A stretch of DNA of 64,000 nucleotides from Bradyrhizobium sp. LMTR 3. GTDB taxonomy: Bacteria > Pseudomonadota > Alphaproteobacteria > Rhizobiales > Xanthobacteraceae. Positions 1 to 9,656 of this stretch are shown here, piece by piece (the stretch's first letter is position 1; the number at the start of each line of letters is the position of its first letter). The position numbers and the translations under genes are program-made. Below the pieces are notes generated by a model. It was not told the DNA's origin, did not search any database, and saw only the letters and a program-made list of their open reading frames with translations. Location: the NCBI RefSeq assembly GCF_001693485.1, contig NZ_MAXC01000043.1, positions 186,001 to 250,000 on the forward strand, in the 5' to 3' direction.

Positions 1-78
1 ATGGGTGGAGCGAAGCGATACCCATCTCTTTTGCCGTCCGACTTCTGATGGGTTTCGCTGCGCTCTACCCATCCTACG
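1..78. repeat. REP-like inverted repeat, family 1
   Basis: Two arms are visible: positions 4-27 and 47-70 are imperfect inverse complements of each other (core GATGGGT...ACCC). The right arm with its tail, 47-78, occurs again base for base at 1361-1392. It sits just past the 3' end of the acyl-CoA dehydrogenase gene, as such elements do elsewhere in this window. The left boundary may lie outside the window. Confidence 0.7.
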
Positions 79-89
79 TTCTCACAAGC

Positions 90-1217
90 TCACGCCGCAT
101 TCTTCTTGCGCATGCGGTCGATCAACTGATCTTCCCAGTACGACAGGCTGCCGAGCGTCAGCGCTGACGCGTTGGCGCGGCGGTAGTACATGTGGCAGTC
201 GAACTCCCAGGTGAACCCCATGCCGCCGTGGACCTGGATGTTGTTCTTGGAGCAGTGCTGGAACGCCTGCGTTGCGCTGATGCGCGCAGCCGCTGCGGCT
301 TCCGGCAATTCCGACGCATTGGTCGAGAGCGCCCAGGCGCCGTAGTAGCAATTCGAGCGCGCCAGCGTCGCCGAGACGTACATGTCGGCGAGCATGTGCT
401 TCACCGCCTGGAACGAGCCGATCGGCCGGCCGAACGCGATACGGTCGAGCGCGTAGTCGCGACCCATTTCGAGCGCGCGATCGGAGCCGCCGACCTGCTC
501 GAACGCGAGCAGCACCGCGGCGCGGTCGAGCACTTGCGTGAGGATACTCCAGCCCTCGCCGGCCGCTCCGAGCGGTTCGGCCCTGGCTTTCGTGAAGGTG
601 AGTTCGGCTTGCCCGCGGGTCGGATCGATATTGGTCAGCGGCTTCGCCTCGACGCCGCCGGCCTTGAGGTCGACCAGGAACAGCGAGATATCGGAATCGC
701 GCCCGGTCGAACCGGTGCGCGCGGCGACGACGGCGAAATGGGCAATCGCGGCATCCGGCACCGGCCTCTTCACGCCGTTCAGCGTATCGCCGGAAGCCTG
801 CAGCTTGATCGCCTCCGGCGACGGATTGCCCTTGCCCTCGAACAGCGCCAGCGTGCCGATCGCCTCACCGGAAGCGATCTTCGGCAGCCATTTCTGCTTC
901 TGCGCGTCGGAGCCGGCCAGCAGCAGCGCCTCGGCGGCAAGATAGACCGTGGAGGAGAACGGCACCGGCGCATTCGCGCGGCCCATTTCTTCCGCGATCA
1001 CGCAAAGCTCGAGATGGCCCGCGCCGGCGCCGCCGAACTGTTCGGGAATTGCGACGCCGAGGAAGCCCATTTCGGCGAGGCCTTTCCACAACTCCTTGTC
1101 ATACGGCGCCTTGCCGTCGAGCACCTCGCGCACGGCCTTTGGCGGGCACTTCTCAGTGAGGAATTTCCGCGCCGCGTCGCGCATCTGTTTTTGTTCGTCG
1201 GAGAAATCGAAGTTCAT
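90..1217 (-). CDS. Acyl-CoA dehydrogenase family protein
   Basis: A 375-residue cytoplasmic flavoenzyme of the acyl-CoA dehydrogenase family, expected to oxidise an acyl-CoA to its 2-enoyl-CoA and pass electrons to ETF. The N-terminus (FSDEQKQMRDAARKFLTE) is the family's opening helix, and the C-terminus keeps the family motif QVHGGMGFTWEFDCHMYYRR. The sequence is of the divergent, shorter CaiA/FadE-like type found in steroid, aromatic and carnitine-type clusters rather than the mitochondrial type. The ATG at 1217 is the natural start. It lies downstream of the CoA ligase gene on the same strand, separated by two REP-like repeats, and probably serves the same beta-oxidation-like route. The substrate cannot be read from sequence. 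Confidence 0.88.
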   Translation of the reverse strand: MNFDFSDEQKQMRDAARKFLTEKCPPKAVREVLDGKAPYDKELWKGLAEMGFLGVAIPEQFGGAGAGHLELCVIAEEMGRANAPVPFSSTVYLAAEALLLAGSDAQKQKWLPKIASGEAIGTLALFEGKGNPSPEAIKLQASGDTLNGVKRPVPDAAIAHFAVVAARTGSTGRDSDISLFLVDLKAGGVEAKPLTNIDPTRGQAELTFTKARAEPLGAAGEGWSILTQVLDRAAVLLAFEQVGGSDRALEMGRDYALDRIAFGRPIGSFQAVKHMLADMYVSATLARSNCYYGAWALSTNASELPEAAAAARISATQAFQHCSKNNIQVHGGMGFTWEFDCHMYYRRANASALTLGSLSYWEDQLIDRMRKKNAA

Positions 1218-1256
1218 GGCGGGTTACCTCAGTTGCTTCGCATTGTTCTATTCCCC

Positions 1257-1336
1257 GTCATTCCGGGGCGATGCGGAGCATCGAACCCGGAATCTCGAGA
1301 TTCCGGGTCTGGTCCTTCGGACCATCCCGGAATGAC
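1257..1336. repeat. REP-like nested inverted repeat, family 2
   Basis: The outer arms GTCATTCCGGG (1257-1267) and CCCGGAATGAC (1326-1336) are exact inverse complements. An inner hairpin around 1284-1308 is built on CCCGGAATCTCGAGATTCCGGG-like halves. It fills the gap between two co-directional genes. Confidence 0.75.
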
Positions 1337-1360
1337 GAGTGGAGAGAGTCGGTTTCGGAT

Positions 1361-1392
1361 GATGGGTTTCGCTGCGCTCTACCCATCCTACG
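1361..1392. repeat. 32-bp exact copy of the repeat at 47-78
   Basis: These 32 bases are identical to 47-78 and end two bases before the stop codon of the minus-strand CoA ligase gene. Both copies therefore sit at the 3' end of a minus-strand gene in the same orientation. Confidence 0.8.
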
Positions 1393-1393
1393 A

Positions 1394-3265
1394 TCAGTTC
1401 AAAATGATCACGTCGTCTCCCGGCTTGTCGGCGTAAAGCCTCTCCACCATCGCGGCGCGGCGTTCGAGGCCGGCGCGCTGGTTGATGTAGCCCTTGTCGG
1501 TGAGTTCATTGCCATCGATCGAGGGCGGCTCGGCCATCAGCATCGCCCGGCCAATCCGCATGCTGCTGCCGGTGGCGGAAGCGTTATGCGCTTCCAAGCC
1601 ACGCTTCAGGCAGGCGATCACCTGGGGATGCTTGACCACCTGCTCAAACGTCGCATCGGGATTGCCCACGATCTGCCGGCAGGCGTGCAGATTGGGCCAG
1701 GCCAAAAGTCCGATGAACGGACGATCCTGCCCCGTGACCAGCGCGTCATGCACCACCGGCGTCGCGGCCGCGATGGCATCGGTGCGCAATGATCCGACAT
1801 GGACGAAGGTGCCGGTCGTGAGCTTGAAGTCTTCAACCACGCGGCCGGCAAAGATGATGCCCTGCAGCGGATCGCTCTCATCGACGAACACGCCGGCGTC
1901 GCCGATGCAGTAAAAACCTTCCTCGTCGAACATCTTCTTCGTCAATTCAGGTTGGCCGAAATAGCCCGGCGTGACGTTGATGCCACGCAGGCGCAATTCG
2001 TATTTGGAGCCGCACGGCACCATCTTCAGCTCAACGCCGGGAAACGGCAGGCCGATCAGGCCGACACGCTCGGTGTCCCAATAGGTGCCGGTCGAGGTCG
2101 GCGCAGTCTCGGTCGAACCCCAGCCGGTGTAGAACACGATGCGCTCGCCGGTGGTCTTCATCGCCAGCGCCTGCATACGGTCGTAAAGATCGTCCGGCAG
2201 CCGCGCGCCGCCATAGGCCATCACGGTCAGGTTCCTGAAGAAGCTACGGCACAGCGCGTCGTCCTTCTCCATCGCAGCGGCGAGCGCGGCATAGCCGGCG
2301 GGGACGTTGGCGTAATAGGTCGGCGATATCTCGTGCAAATTGCGGATGGTCTCGTCGAACTGACCGGGTATCGGCCGGCCGTCGTCGATGTAGAGCGTGC
2401 CGCCGTCGATCAGCGCCGGGTTGAACAACGCATTGCCGCCCATGGTGTGATTCCAGGGCATCCAGTCGAGATAGGTGGAAACCGGCCCGTTCGGGTCGCG
2501 CGGGCGCACCTGCATCATCATCGCCGCGTTGGCGCACATCATCTCCTGCGTATTGATGACGGCCTTCGGCATGCCGGTCGAGCCCGAGGTGAACAAGAGC
2601 TTGCCGACGGTTTTTGGCGTGATCCTCGCAATCGAGTCCTCGACCGCTTGCGTCACCGGCGTTGCGGCGAGTTCGGCAAACGACACACTCTTGATACCTT
2701 CGCAGGGTCGCGCGACATGCACGACGGTGACGCCGTTGAGATCCAGCGCCCTGAGCGCCTTCTCAAAGGTCGGACCGTCCTGCACCATCACGACCGCAGG
2801 CTTGATCAGGTCGAAGAGATATTTGAGCTTGAGATGATCCTGGCTCATCAGCGAATAGGCCGGCGACACCGGCGCGGCCGGCAGGCGAGCCTGCATCGCC
2901 GCCTGCGTCATCAGCGCGTGTTCGATGGAGTTGCCCGAGAGGATCGCAACGGGACGGCCCTCCGTGAGGCCAAGGTTGAGCAGGCCCTGCGTCAGCCCGT
3001 CGACGATGCGCTTGGCTTCGCCGTAGGAGACTTTGCGCCATTGCCGGTCCGGGCCGCCGCGTTGCGCCAGCCAGATGCGCTCGGGCGCCTGCTTCGCCCA
3101 TTTCGAAAGCGACGCCGGAATGTGCTTCTCGTAAGGCTGCAGCGGAATGCGCGACTTCAGGATGATGACGCCATCGGGACGGCGCTCCACCGCGATATCG
3201 CGCGGCAGCCATTCGATCTTGCGGAAGGCCGGCTTTGTCAGCACCTTTGCTGCACTCCCACTCAT
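1394..3265 (-). CDS. Feruloyl-CoA synthase-like AMP-forming CoA ligase
   Basis: A 623-residue member of the adenylate-forming (ANL) superfamily that should couple an aryl-propenoic or similar carboxylic acid to CoA with ATP. The AMP-binding P-loop TSGSTGMPKA is at residues 226-235 and the adenine motif GWGSTETAPT at 381-390. Length, the N-terminal block (FRKIEWLPRDIAVERRPDG) and the long C-terminal part fit feruloyl-CoA synthases better than ordinary fatty-acyl ligases. I take the start at the ATG at 3265 (MSGSAAKV). The longer reading to 3391 would run back through the hydratase remnant. Neighbours (acyl-CoA dehydrogenase, SDR, thiolase, TetR) fit a CoA-dependent side-chain-shortening pathway. 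The exact acid is inference. Confidence 0.85.
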   Translation of the reverse strand: MSGSAAKVLTKPAFRKIEWLPRDIAVERRPDGVIILKSRIPLQPYEKHIPASLSKWAKQAPERIWLAQRGGPDRQWRKVSYGEAKRIVDGLTQGLLNLGLTEGRPVAILSGNSIEHALMTQAAMQARLPAAPVSPAYSLMSQDHLKLKYLFDLIKPAVVMVQDGPTFEKALRALDLNGVTVVHVARPCEGIKSVSFAELAATPVTQAVEDSIARITPKTVGKLLFTSGSTGMPKAVINTQEMMCANAAMMMQVRPRDPNGPVSTYLDWMPWNHTMGGNALFNPALIDGGTLYIDDGRPIPGQFDETIRNLHEISPTYYANVPAGYAALAAAMEKDDALCRSFFRNLTVMAYGGARLPDDLYDRMQALAMKTTGERIVFYTGWGSTETAPTSTGTYWDTERVGLIGLPFPGVELKMVPCGSKYELRLRGINVTPGYFGQPELTKKMFDEEGFYCIGDAGVFVDESDPLQGIIFAGRVVEDFKLTTGTFVHVGSLRTDAIAAATPVVHDALVTGQDRPFIGLLAWPNLHACRQIVGNPDATFEQVVKHPQVIACLKRGLEAHNASATGSSMRIGRAMLMAEPPSIDGNELTDKGYINQRAGLERRAAMVERLYADKPGDDVIILN

Positions 3266-3308
3266 ATTGCGTCTCCCGGAATTCTTGTCCTTTTTGCGGA
3301 TCTTGTTG

Positions 3309-3401
3309 TCATCGCCTGATATAGACAGGCTTTCGCTTCTCGAGAAAGGCCCTGATGCCTTCTCCCTGCATCTGCGGATTGCGGCGCTCATTGCTGCGCC
3401 C
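3309..3401 (-). pseudogene. 3' remnant of an enoyl-CoA hydratase gene
   Basis: Read on the minus strand, the bases ending at the TGA at 3309 encode RNPQMQGEGIRAFLEKRKPV followed by YIRR and stop. EGIRAFLEKRKP is the characteristic C-terminal tail of crotonase-family enoyl-CoA hydratases. The reading runs upstream straight into the palindromic repeat at 3401-3530 and then into the 3' end of the SDR gene, so the rest of the gene is gone. It lies exactly where a hydratase would complete the ligase, dehydrogenase, hydratase, SDR, thiolase series. This is a decayed gene, not expressed protein. Confidence 0.7.
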
Positions 3402-3530
3402 TCTCCCCTTGTGGGAGAGGGCTACACCGGCATCAGCCGTGCATTCGATGCGGTGAGGGGTTGCCAGCCGGAGAGAACCCCTCATCCGTCTTCGCTTCGC
3501 GAAGCCACCTTCTCCCACAAGGGGAGAAGG
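3401..3530. repeat. REP-like long inverted repeat, family 3
   Basis: The left arm (3401-3420, core CTCCCCTTGTGGGAGAGG) and the right arm (3508-3530, core TCTCCCACAAGGGGAGA) form a large stem with inner hairpins. The same two-ended structure recurs at 43564-43732. It abuts the hydratase remnant and may mark the deletion junction. Confidence 0.8.
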
Positions 3531-3545
3531 AAGAAGTGCATCGCC

Positions 3546-4304
3546 CTACCGCGGCGCCATGCGGATGGCGCCGTCGAGGCGGATGGTCTCGCCGTTGAGC
3601 ATCGCGTTCTCGACGATGTGCACCGCGAGCGCGCCATATTCGTCGGGCTCGCCGAGGCGGGCCGGATGCGGTACCTGGGCGCCCAGGCTCTTGCGGGCTT
3701 CCTCGTTCAGACCCATCAGCAGCGGCGTGAAGAAGATGCCGGGGGCGATGGTGTTGACGCGGATCTTCAGGCTCGCGAGATCGCGCGCCGCCGGCAGCGT
3801 GAGGCCGACGATACCGCCCTTGGAGGCGGAATAGGCGATCTGGCCGATCTGGCCTTCATAGGCCGCGACGGAAGCGGTGTTGATGACGACGCCGCGCTCC
3901 TCGCCGACCGGGGCCGCGGTGGCGAGCCGCTCGGCGAACAATCGCAACGCGTTGAAGGTGCCGATCAGATTGACGTTGATGATGCGGACGAACTTTTCCA
4001 GCGGATAGACACCGTCCTTGCCGACCACGCGCTGCGAGCCGCCAATGCCGGCGCAGTTCATCAGCACGCGCGCGACGCCATGAGCGGCTTCCGCCTTGGC
4101 GATCGCCGCCTTCATCTGCTCCTCGCTGGTGACGTCGGCATGAAGGGCTACGCCCTTCACTTCGGCCGCGACCTTCTCGGCATTCTCCTTGTTCTGGTCG
4201 AGCACGCCGATCTTGGCGCCCTTCGCGGCCATGGCGCGGGCGGTCGCGGCGCCCAGGCCGGAGCCACCGCCGGTGATGAGAACGGCAACGTCTTTCAACT
4301 GCAT
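3546..4304 (-). CDS. Short-chain dehydrogenase, 3-hydroxyacyl-CoA dehydrogenase type
   Basis: A 252-residue classical SDR. The NAD-binding motif TGGGSGLG is at 11-18, NCAG at 83-86, the catalytic Ser near 145, and Tyr158-x3-Lys162 in YSASK. Overall it resembles HSD17B10-like 3-hydroxy-2-methylacyl-CoA dehydrogenases (note LITGGGSGLGAATARA and a C-terminal GETIRLDGAIRM). It should oxidise a 3-hydroxyacyl-CoA with NAD+, the step after hydration. The ATG at 4304 is the only sensible start. It lies between the TetR gene and the hydratase remnant on the same strand, so it is probably co-transcribed with the ligase. Confidence 0.87.
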   Translation of the reverse strand: MQLKDVAVLITGGGSGLGAATARAMAAKGAKIGVLDQNKENAEKVAAEVKGVALHADVTSEEQMKAAIAKAEAAHGVARVLMNCAGIGGSQRVVGKDGVYPLEKFVRIINVNLIGTFNALRLFAERLATAAPVGEERGVVINTASVAAYEGQIGQIAYSASKGGIVGLTLPAARDLASLKIRVNTIAPGIFFTPLLMGLNEEARKSLGAQVPHPARLGEPDEYGALAVHIVENAMLNGETIRLDGAIRMAPR

Positions 4305-4366
4305 TTTGAGAACCTTTCCTTGGATGTTTTCTTCTCTAGTTGGCGAATGGCGAGTGGATCCATTCG

Positions 4367-5041
4367 CTATTCGCTACTCGCTATTCGCCTCTTCTCTTCT
4401 TCCAGCATTCCGCCGCAGATCAGCGCTTCCATGTGCTTGATGTAATCGCGGCAGACTTCGTCGGTGACCGGGCCGACCCCGGTCGCGCGCGACATCGCAT
4501 GGCGGCCGAAGAACAGGTGGTCGCAGGCGCCGATCAGGCTGGTGTAGAACATGACCGGATCGACCTTGCGGAACTCGCCGGCCTTGATGCCTTCGGCGAG
4601 CAGTCGACGGTGAAAGTCGAGCAAGGGTGCGACGAAGAATTGCGAGACTTCGTCGGCGGCTTCCGGGCTGCTCTCGTGCAGGAGATAGTGGATCAGCCGG
4701 TTCATATAGGGGAACTGGTGATAGGCGCGGATGATGCCGCCGATATGCAGGCGAAGCTTTGCCGTCGGCGAGATCGGCTGGCTGATCAGATATTCGAGCT
4801 GCGACATCTCGGTCGCGGCATCCCGCGCCAGAAGCGCCAGCAACAGCCCGTCCTTGTTGCCAAAATGGTATTTCACCAGCGCCGCGTTGACGCCCGACTT
4901 TTGCGCAATGTCGGACAGCGACACCTCGATCGAGGCGCGCTCGATCATCAGCTCGCTCGCCGCCACAAGCAGTTTCTCGGCGGTGGTATTTTTGCCGCTC
5001 GGGAGCCTGGCCGGTACGCTGGTATTCAACGGTGATCCCAT
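4367..5041 (-). CDS. TetR/AcrR family transcriptional regulator
   Basis: A 224-residue TetR-type repressor taken from the ATG at 5041; a TTG at 5098 could add 19 residues. The N-terminal helix-turn-helix is clear: TAEKLLVAASELM, then SLSDIAQKSGVNAALVKYHF and GNKDGLLLALL. The C-terminal ligand domain is alpha-helical. It is transcribed divergently from the thiolase, with 147 bases between them holding an AT-rich imperfect palindrome, so it probably represses both sides of the acyl-CoA catabolic cluster until an acyl-CoA or acid ligand binds. The ligand is unknown. Confidence 0.88.
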   Translation of the reverse strand: MGSPLNTSVPARLPSGKNTTAEKLLVAASELMIERASIEVSLSDIAQKSGVNAALVKYHFGNKDGLLLALLARDAATEMSQLEYLISQPISPTAKLRLHIGGIIRAYHQFPYMNRLIHYLLHESSPEAADEVSQFFVAPLLDFHRRLLAEGIKAGEFRKVDPVMFYTSLIGACDHLFFGRHAMSRATGVGPVTDEVCRDYIKHMEALICGGMLEEEKRRIASSE

Positions 5042-5101
5042 CACTGCTGAGGGCGGGAAATCTGGCCGCACATAAGCGCATGCCGCGACTGCACTCAAGA
5101 G

Positions 5102-5121
5102 TTAATTGATTGATTGACTAA
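5102..5121. promoter_or_regulatory. Candidate TetR operator in the divergent promoter region
   Basis: TTAATTGATTGATTGACTAA is an AT-rich imperfect palindrome, with outer TTA/TAA arms and a repeated TTGA, in otherwise GC-rich sequence. It lies between the TetR gene and the divergent thiolase. Position and composition suit a TetR operator. The symmetry is only partial, so this is a candidate. Confidence 0.4.
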
Positions 5122-5188
5122 ATCCCGCTGCCCCCCTTAAATCCGGCCCATCTTTCCAAGCCACAAACAACATTCAGGGAGAACAGAC

Positions 5189-6361
<1,173 letters not shown>

Positions 6362-6394
6362 GTCGCGTTCGTACAGAAGCGCCACATCAATGGT

Positions 6395-6515
6395 GTCGTC
6401 CCCACGAAAGCGGGGACCCATAACCACAGGTGCACGTGGTTATGCCGAGCTGGAGCTCCAGCTCACTTCAAAGTCTACATCAGTGATTATGGGTCCCTGC
6501 GTTCGCAGGGACGAC
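6395..6515. repeat. REP-like long inverted repeat, family 4
   Basis: The left arm starts GTCGTCCCC...GGGACCCATAACCAC and the right arm ends ATGGGTCCCTGCG...GGGACGAC. The structure is 121 bases long, as is its relative at 33525-33645, and 25 bases at the right end are identical in both. Upstream reading-frame extensions of the next gene pass through it and are spurious. Confidence 0.8.
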
Positions 6516-6545
6516 AAAAATAATAATCACACCGAGGAAACGTTT

Positions 6546-8090
6546 GTGTCCCACCCTTCCATCCACGCCCGCACCCAGCCGAACAAGATCGCCTACCAGA
6601 TGGCCGGCACCGGCAAGGCGATCACCTATCGCGAGCTTGACGAGCTATCGAACCAGGGCGCGCAATTGTTCCGCAAGCTCGGCTTGAAGGCCGGTGACCA
6701 CATCGCGTTCCTGATGGAAAACCGCCTGGCAGTCATGGAGATCTGCTGGGCGGCGCAACGCGCCGGGCTCTATTACACCGCGATCAGCCGCTATCTCACC
6801 GAGGAGGAGATCGCCTATATCGTCAGGGATTGCGGCGCCAAGGTCTTCATCACCACGCCGCAATGCGCCGACAAGGTCAAAGGCCTGATCAAGGGTGAAC
6901 CCGGCGAGCCGCTGTTCTTCATGGTAGATGAGCCCGCGCCGGGATTCCGCTCCTGGGACAAGGAAGCGATCGCGATGCCTGTGACGCCGATTGCGGACGA
7001 GGTCGCCGGCTACGACATGCTGTATTCGTCCGGCACCACCGGCCGGCCCAAGGGCATCAAGAAGGAGTTCGAGGGCAAGGCGATCGACGTGCCGAATCCG
7101 CTCCTGAAAATTCTCTGCGCCGACATGTGCGGCATGTCGTCCGACAGCATCTATCTGTCGCCGGCGCCGCTCTATCACGCAGCTCCCTTGCGCTTCAACA
7201 TGATGGCGATCACGCTCGGCGGCACCTCCATCATCATGGAGCACTTCGACGCCGAGGAATTCTTGAGGCTTGTCGAGAAGTACAAAGTCACGCAGTCGCA
7301 GCTCGTGCCGACCATGTTCGTGCGGATGCTGAAATTGCCGGACGAGGTGCGGGCGCGTTACAACGTCTCGACGCTGAAGGGCGCGATCCACGCCGCGGCG
7401 CCCTGCCCGGTCGACGTGAAAGCGAAAATGATCGAATGGTGGGGACCGATCCTGATCGAATATTACGCCGGCTCCGAAGGCAACGGCGTCACGGTCTCGA
7501 CCTCGCAGCAATGGCTGACCCATCGCGGCACCGTCGGCCGCGCCGTGGTCGGCAAGGTGAAAATCCTCGACGAGAACGACGAGGAGAGACCGACCGGCGA
7601 AATCGGCACGGTCTATTTCGCCGACGCGCCTGTTTTCACCTATCACAACGATCCCGAGAAGACCAAGAAAGCCTACAACGCCAAGGGCTGGTCGACGCTC
7701 GGCGACGTCGGCTATCTCGACGCAGAAGGTTTTCTCTATCTCACCGACCGCAAGAGCTACATGATCATCTCCGGCGGGGTGAACATCTACCCGCAGGAGA
7801 CCGAGGATGTGCTGATCACCCATCCGGCCGTTTCCGACGTTGCCGTGTTCGGCGTGCCGAACGAGGAAATGGGCGAAGAGGTCAAGGCCGTGGTGCAGCC
7901 GCACGACATGGCAAAAGCCGGCAAGGATCTCGAGGCCGAACTGATCGCATTCTGCCGAAAACATCTATCGCCGATCAAATGCCCCAGGAGCATCGACTTC
8001 GAAGCCGAGCTGCCGCGCACGCCGACGGGGAAACTGGTGAAGCGCCACCTGCGCGACCGGTACTGGCCGAAGCCGGCGGCGAAGGGGTAG
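6546..8090 (+). CDS. AMP-dependent acyl-CoA synthetase
   Basis: A 514-residue ANL ligase. The P-loop SSGTTGRPKG is at 161-170, followed by EYYAGSEGNG, the hinge and core STLGDVGYLDAEGFLYLTDR, and the C-terminal catalytic lysine in RTPTGKLVKR. I start it at the GTG at 6546, because GAGGA lies seven bases upstream and the protein then begins where the family does (HPSIHARTQPNKIAY). An ATG at 6390 lies inside a palindromic repeat. It follows the thiolase on the same strand and presumably activates an acid for the same route, giving the cluster two CoA ligases. Medium-chain or aromatic acid specificity cannot be decided. Confidence 0.88.
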   Translation: MSHPSIHARTQPNKIAYQMAGTGKAITYRELDELSNQGAQLFRKLGLKAGDHIAFLMENRLAVMEICWAAQRAGLYYTAISRYLTEEEIAYIVRDCGAKVFITTPQCADKVKGLIKGEPGEPLFFMVDEPAPGFRSWDKEAIAMPVTPIADEVAGYDMLYSSGTTGRPKGIKKEFEGKAIDVPNPLLKILCADMCGMSSDSIYLSPAPLYHAAPLRFNMMAITLGGTSIIMEHFDAEEFLRLVEKYKVTQSQLVPTMFVRMLKLPDEVRARYNVSTLKGAIHAAAPCPVDVKAKMIEWWGPILIEYYAGSEGNGVTVSTSQQWLTHRGTVGRAVVGKVKILDENDEERPTGEIGTVYFADAPVFTYHNDPEKTKKAYNAKGWSTLGDVGYLDAEGFLYLTDRKSYMIISGGVNIYPQETEDVLITHPAVSDVAVFGVPNEEMGEEVKAVVQPHDMAKAGKDLEAELIAFCRKHLSPIKCPRSIDFEAELPRTPTGKLVKRHLRDRYWPKPAAKG

Positions 8091-8100
8091 CGCTCTTATC

Positions 8101-8277
8101 CTACCCTGGAGGGGGAGGATCGGTTCGCATGAAATGCGAACCGAGATGGGGTGACAGTCTTTCGTATCGGGCGCTGCCCGTGTTGAGAGATCACCCCACC
8201 CCGCCTCACATCTCGCTTCGCTCGCTGTGAGCCGACCCACGAGCGAGCTTCGCTCGTCTCGAACCCCTCCAGGGTAG
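8101..8277. repeat. Composite inverted repeat after the ligase gene
   Basis: CTACCCTGGAGGGG (8101-8114) is the exact inverse complement of CCCCTCCAGGGTAG (8264-8277). Between them are smaller hairpins (GGTTCGCAT/ATGCGAACC near 8121-8142 and GAGCGAGCTTCGCTCG near 8241-8256). It could act as a transcription barrier between the ligase and hydrolase genes. It has no coding potential. Confidence 0.75.
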
Positions 8278-8379
8278 GGTAGAGAGCGCGTCAATCATTC
8301 GTGGCTTGTCGCAGACATTCGCGCCATTACAGTCGCGGCATGACAAGACTTGGCCGACCGCGCACCATAAGGAAAAGCC

Positions 8380-9549
8380 ATGCCCACCCTCCCCGACATC
8401 CCGCTCCCCCCTTCGATCCGCTCCCGCACCATCGACAACATCAACGGCTTGCGCATGCACGTGCTGGAAGCCGGCTTCGAGACACCCGGCCGTCCGTGCC
8501 TCCTGCTCCTGCACGGCTTTCCCGAACTCGCCTATTCCTGGCGCAAGGTGATGCCGGTCCTTGCCGGCGCCGGCTATCACGTGATCGCGCCGGACCAGCG
8601 CGGCTATGGCCGCACCAGCGGATGGGATCCGGACTATGACGGCGACCTCGCCTCGTTCCGCCTCACCAATCTGGTGCGCGACGCGCTGGGGCTGGTGTCG
8701 GCGTTCGGCTACGCAAGCGTCGATGCCGTGATCGGGCATGATTTCGGCTCGTCGGTCGCGGCTTGGTGCGCGCTGATACGGCCCGACGTGTTTCGCTCGG
8801 TCGTCATGATGAGTGCACCGTTCGGCGGGCCTCCATCGCTGCCGTTCAACACGGTGCACGAGCCCGCCAAGCCGGCCGATGATCCCATCCACCGCGCGCT
8901 CGCCGCGCTGCCGCGCCCGCGAAAACATTACCAGTGGTATTACTCGACGCGCGAGGCGAACAGGGACATGCACCGCGCGCCGCAGGGCGTGCATGATTTC
9001 CTGCGTGCCTATTACCACCACAAGAGCGCCGACTGGAAAGCCAACCAGCCCCACCCGCTGAAGTCCTGGAGCGCGGAAGAGATCGCAAAGCTGCCGACCT
9101 ATTATGTGATGGATCTCGCCAAGGACATGGCCGCCACCGTTGCCGAGGAAATGCCGTCGGCCGCCGAAATCGCTGCCAACACGTGGCTGCCCGACAGTGA
9201 GCTCGCCTTCTACAGCGCCGAGTACGAACGCAACGGCTTCCAGGGCGGGCTGCAATGGTATCGCTGCGGCACCTCGCGCGCGTTCGTGCCGGAATTGCAG
9301 ACATGGTCCGGCCGCACCATCGACGTGCCGTCCGCTTTCATCTCGGGCAAGCAGGACTGGGGCACCTATCAGCGCCCCGGCGTCTATGAGGCGATGCAGT
9401 CGAAAGCCTGCACCAACATGATCGGCTGCCATCTTGTCGACGGCGCCGGCCACTGGGTGCAGCAGGAGCAGCCCGGCGAAGTGAGCCGGTTGCTGATGCA
9501 ATTCCTGCAACAGGCAAAGGACAACGCAGACACAAAGGCGAACCGGTAG
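8380..9549 (+). CDS. Alpha/beta hydrolase, epoxide hydrolase-like
   Basis: A 389-residue alpha/beta hydrolase. HGFPE at 45-49 is the oxyanion signature of epoxide hydrolases, PDQRGYGRT follows, and the nucleophile elbow GHDFGS places Asp121 as the nucleophile, as in epoxide hydrolases and haloalkane dehalogenases rather than Ser esterases. The C-terminal GAGHWVQQEQP supplies the catalytic His. The protein is longer than a minimal family member and has a cap domain in the middle. It probably opens an epoxide to a diol in the cytoplasm. The substrate is unknown, and no monooxygenase is adjacent. Confidence 0.82.
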   Translation: MPTLPDIPLPPSIRSRTIDNINGLRMHVLEAGFETPGRPCLLLLHGFPELAYSWRKVMPVLAGAGYHVIAPDQRGYGRTSGWDPDYDGDLASFRLTNLVRDALGLVSAFGYASVDAVIGHDFGSSVAAWCALIRPDVFRSVVMMSAPFGGPPSLPFNTVHEPAKPADDPIHRALAALPRPRKHYQWYYSTREANRDMHRAPQGVHDFLRAYYHHKSADWKANQPHPLKSWSAEEIAKLPTYYVMDLAKDMAATVAEEMPSAAEIAANTWLPDSELAFYSAEYERNGFQGGLQWYRCGTSRAFVPELQTWSGRTIDVPSAFISGKQDWGTYQRPGVYEAMQSKACTNMIGCHLVDGAGHWVQQEQPGEVSRLLMQFLQQAKDNADTKANR

Positions 9550-9656
9550 CGTACCGGCAAGAGAGGGCTGCCGCTGTACAGCCATTGCTCTTGCCGCACG
9601 CACCCAAACTGAGCATCATCCGCGCCGTATTCGAAAAACAGAGCGGAGCGTACGCC

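Noticed and set aside
6390..6545. 52-codon N-terminal extension of the acyl-CoA synthetase
   Set aside because: It is encoded by a palindromic repeat found elsewhere in the window; the GTG at 6546 has a proper ribosome site.
8101..8277. Possible CRISPR-like repeat cluster
   Set aside because: The repeats are inverted, not evenly spaced direct repeats, and no cas genes are near.
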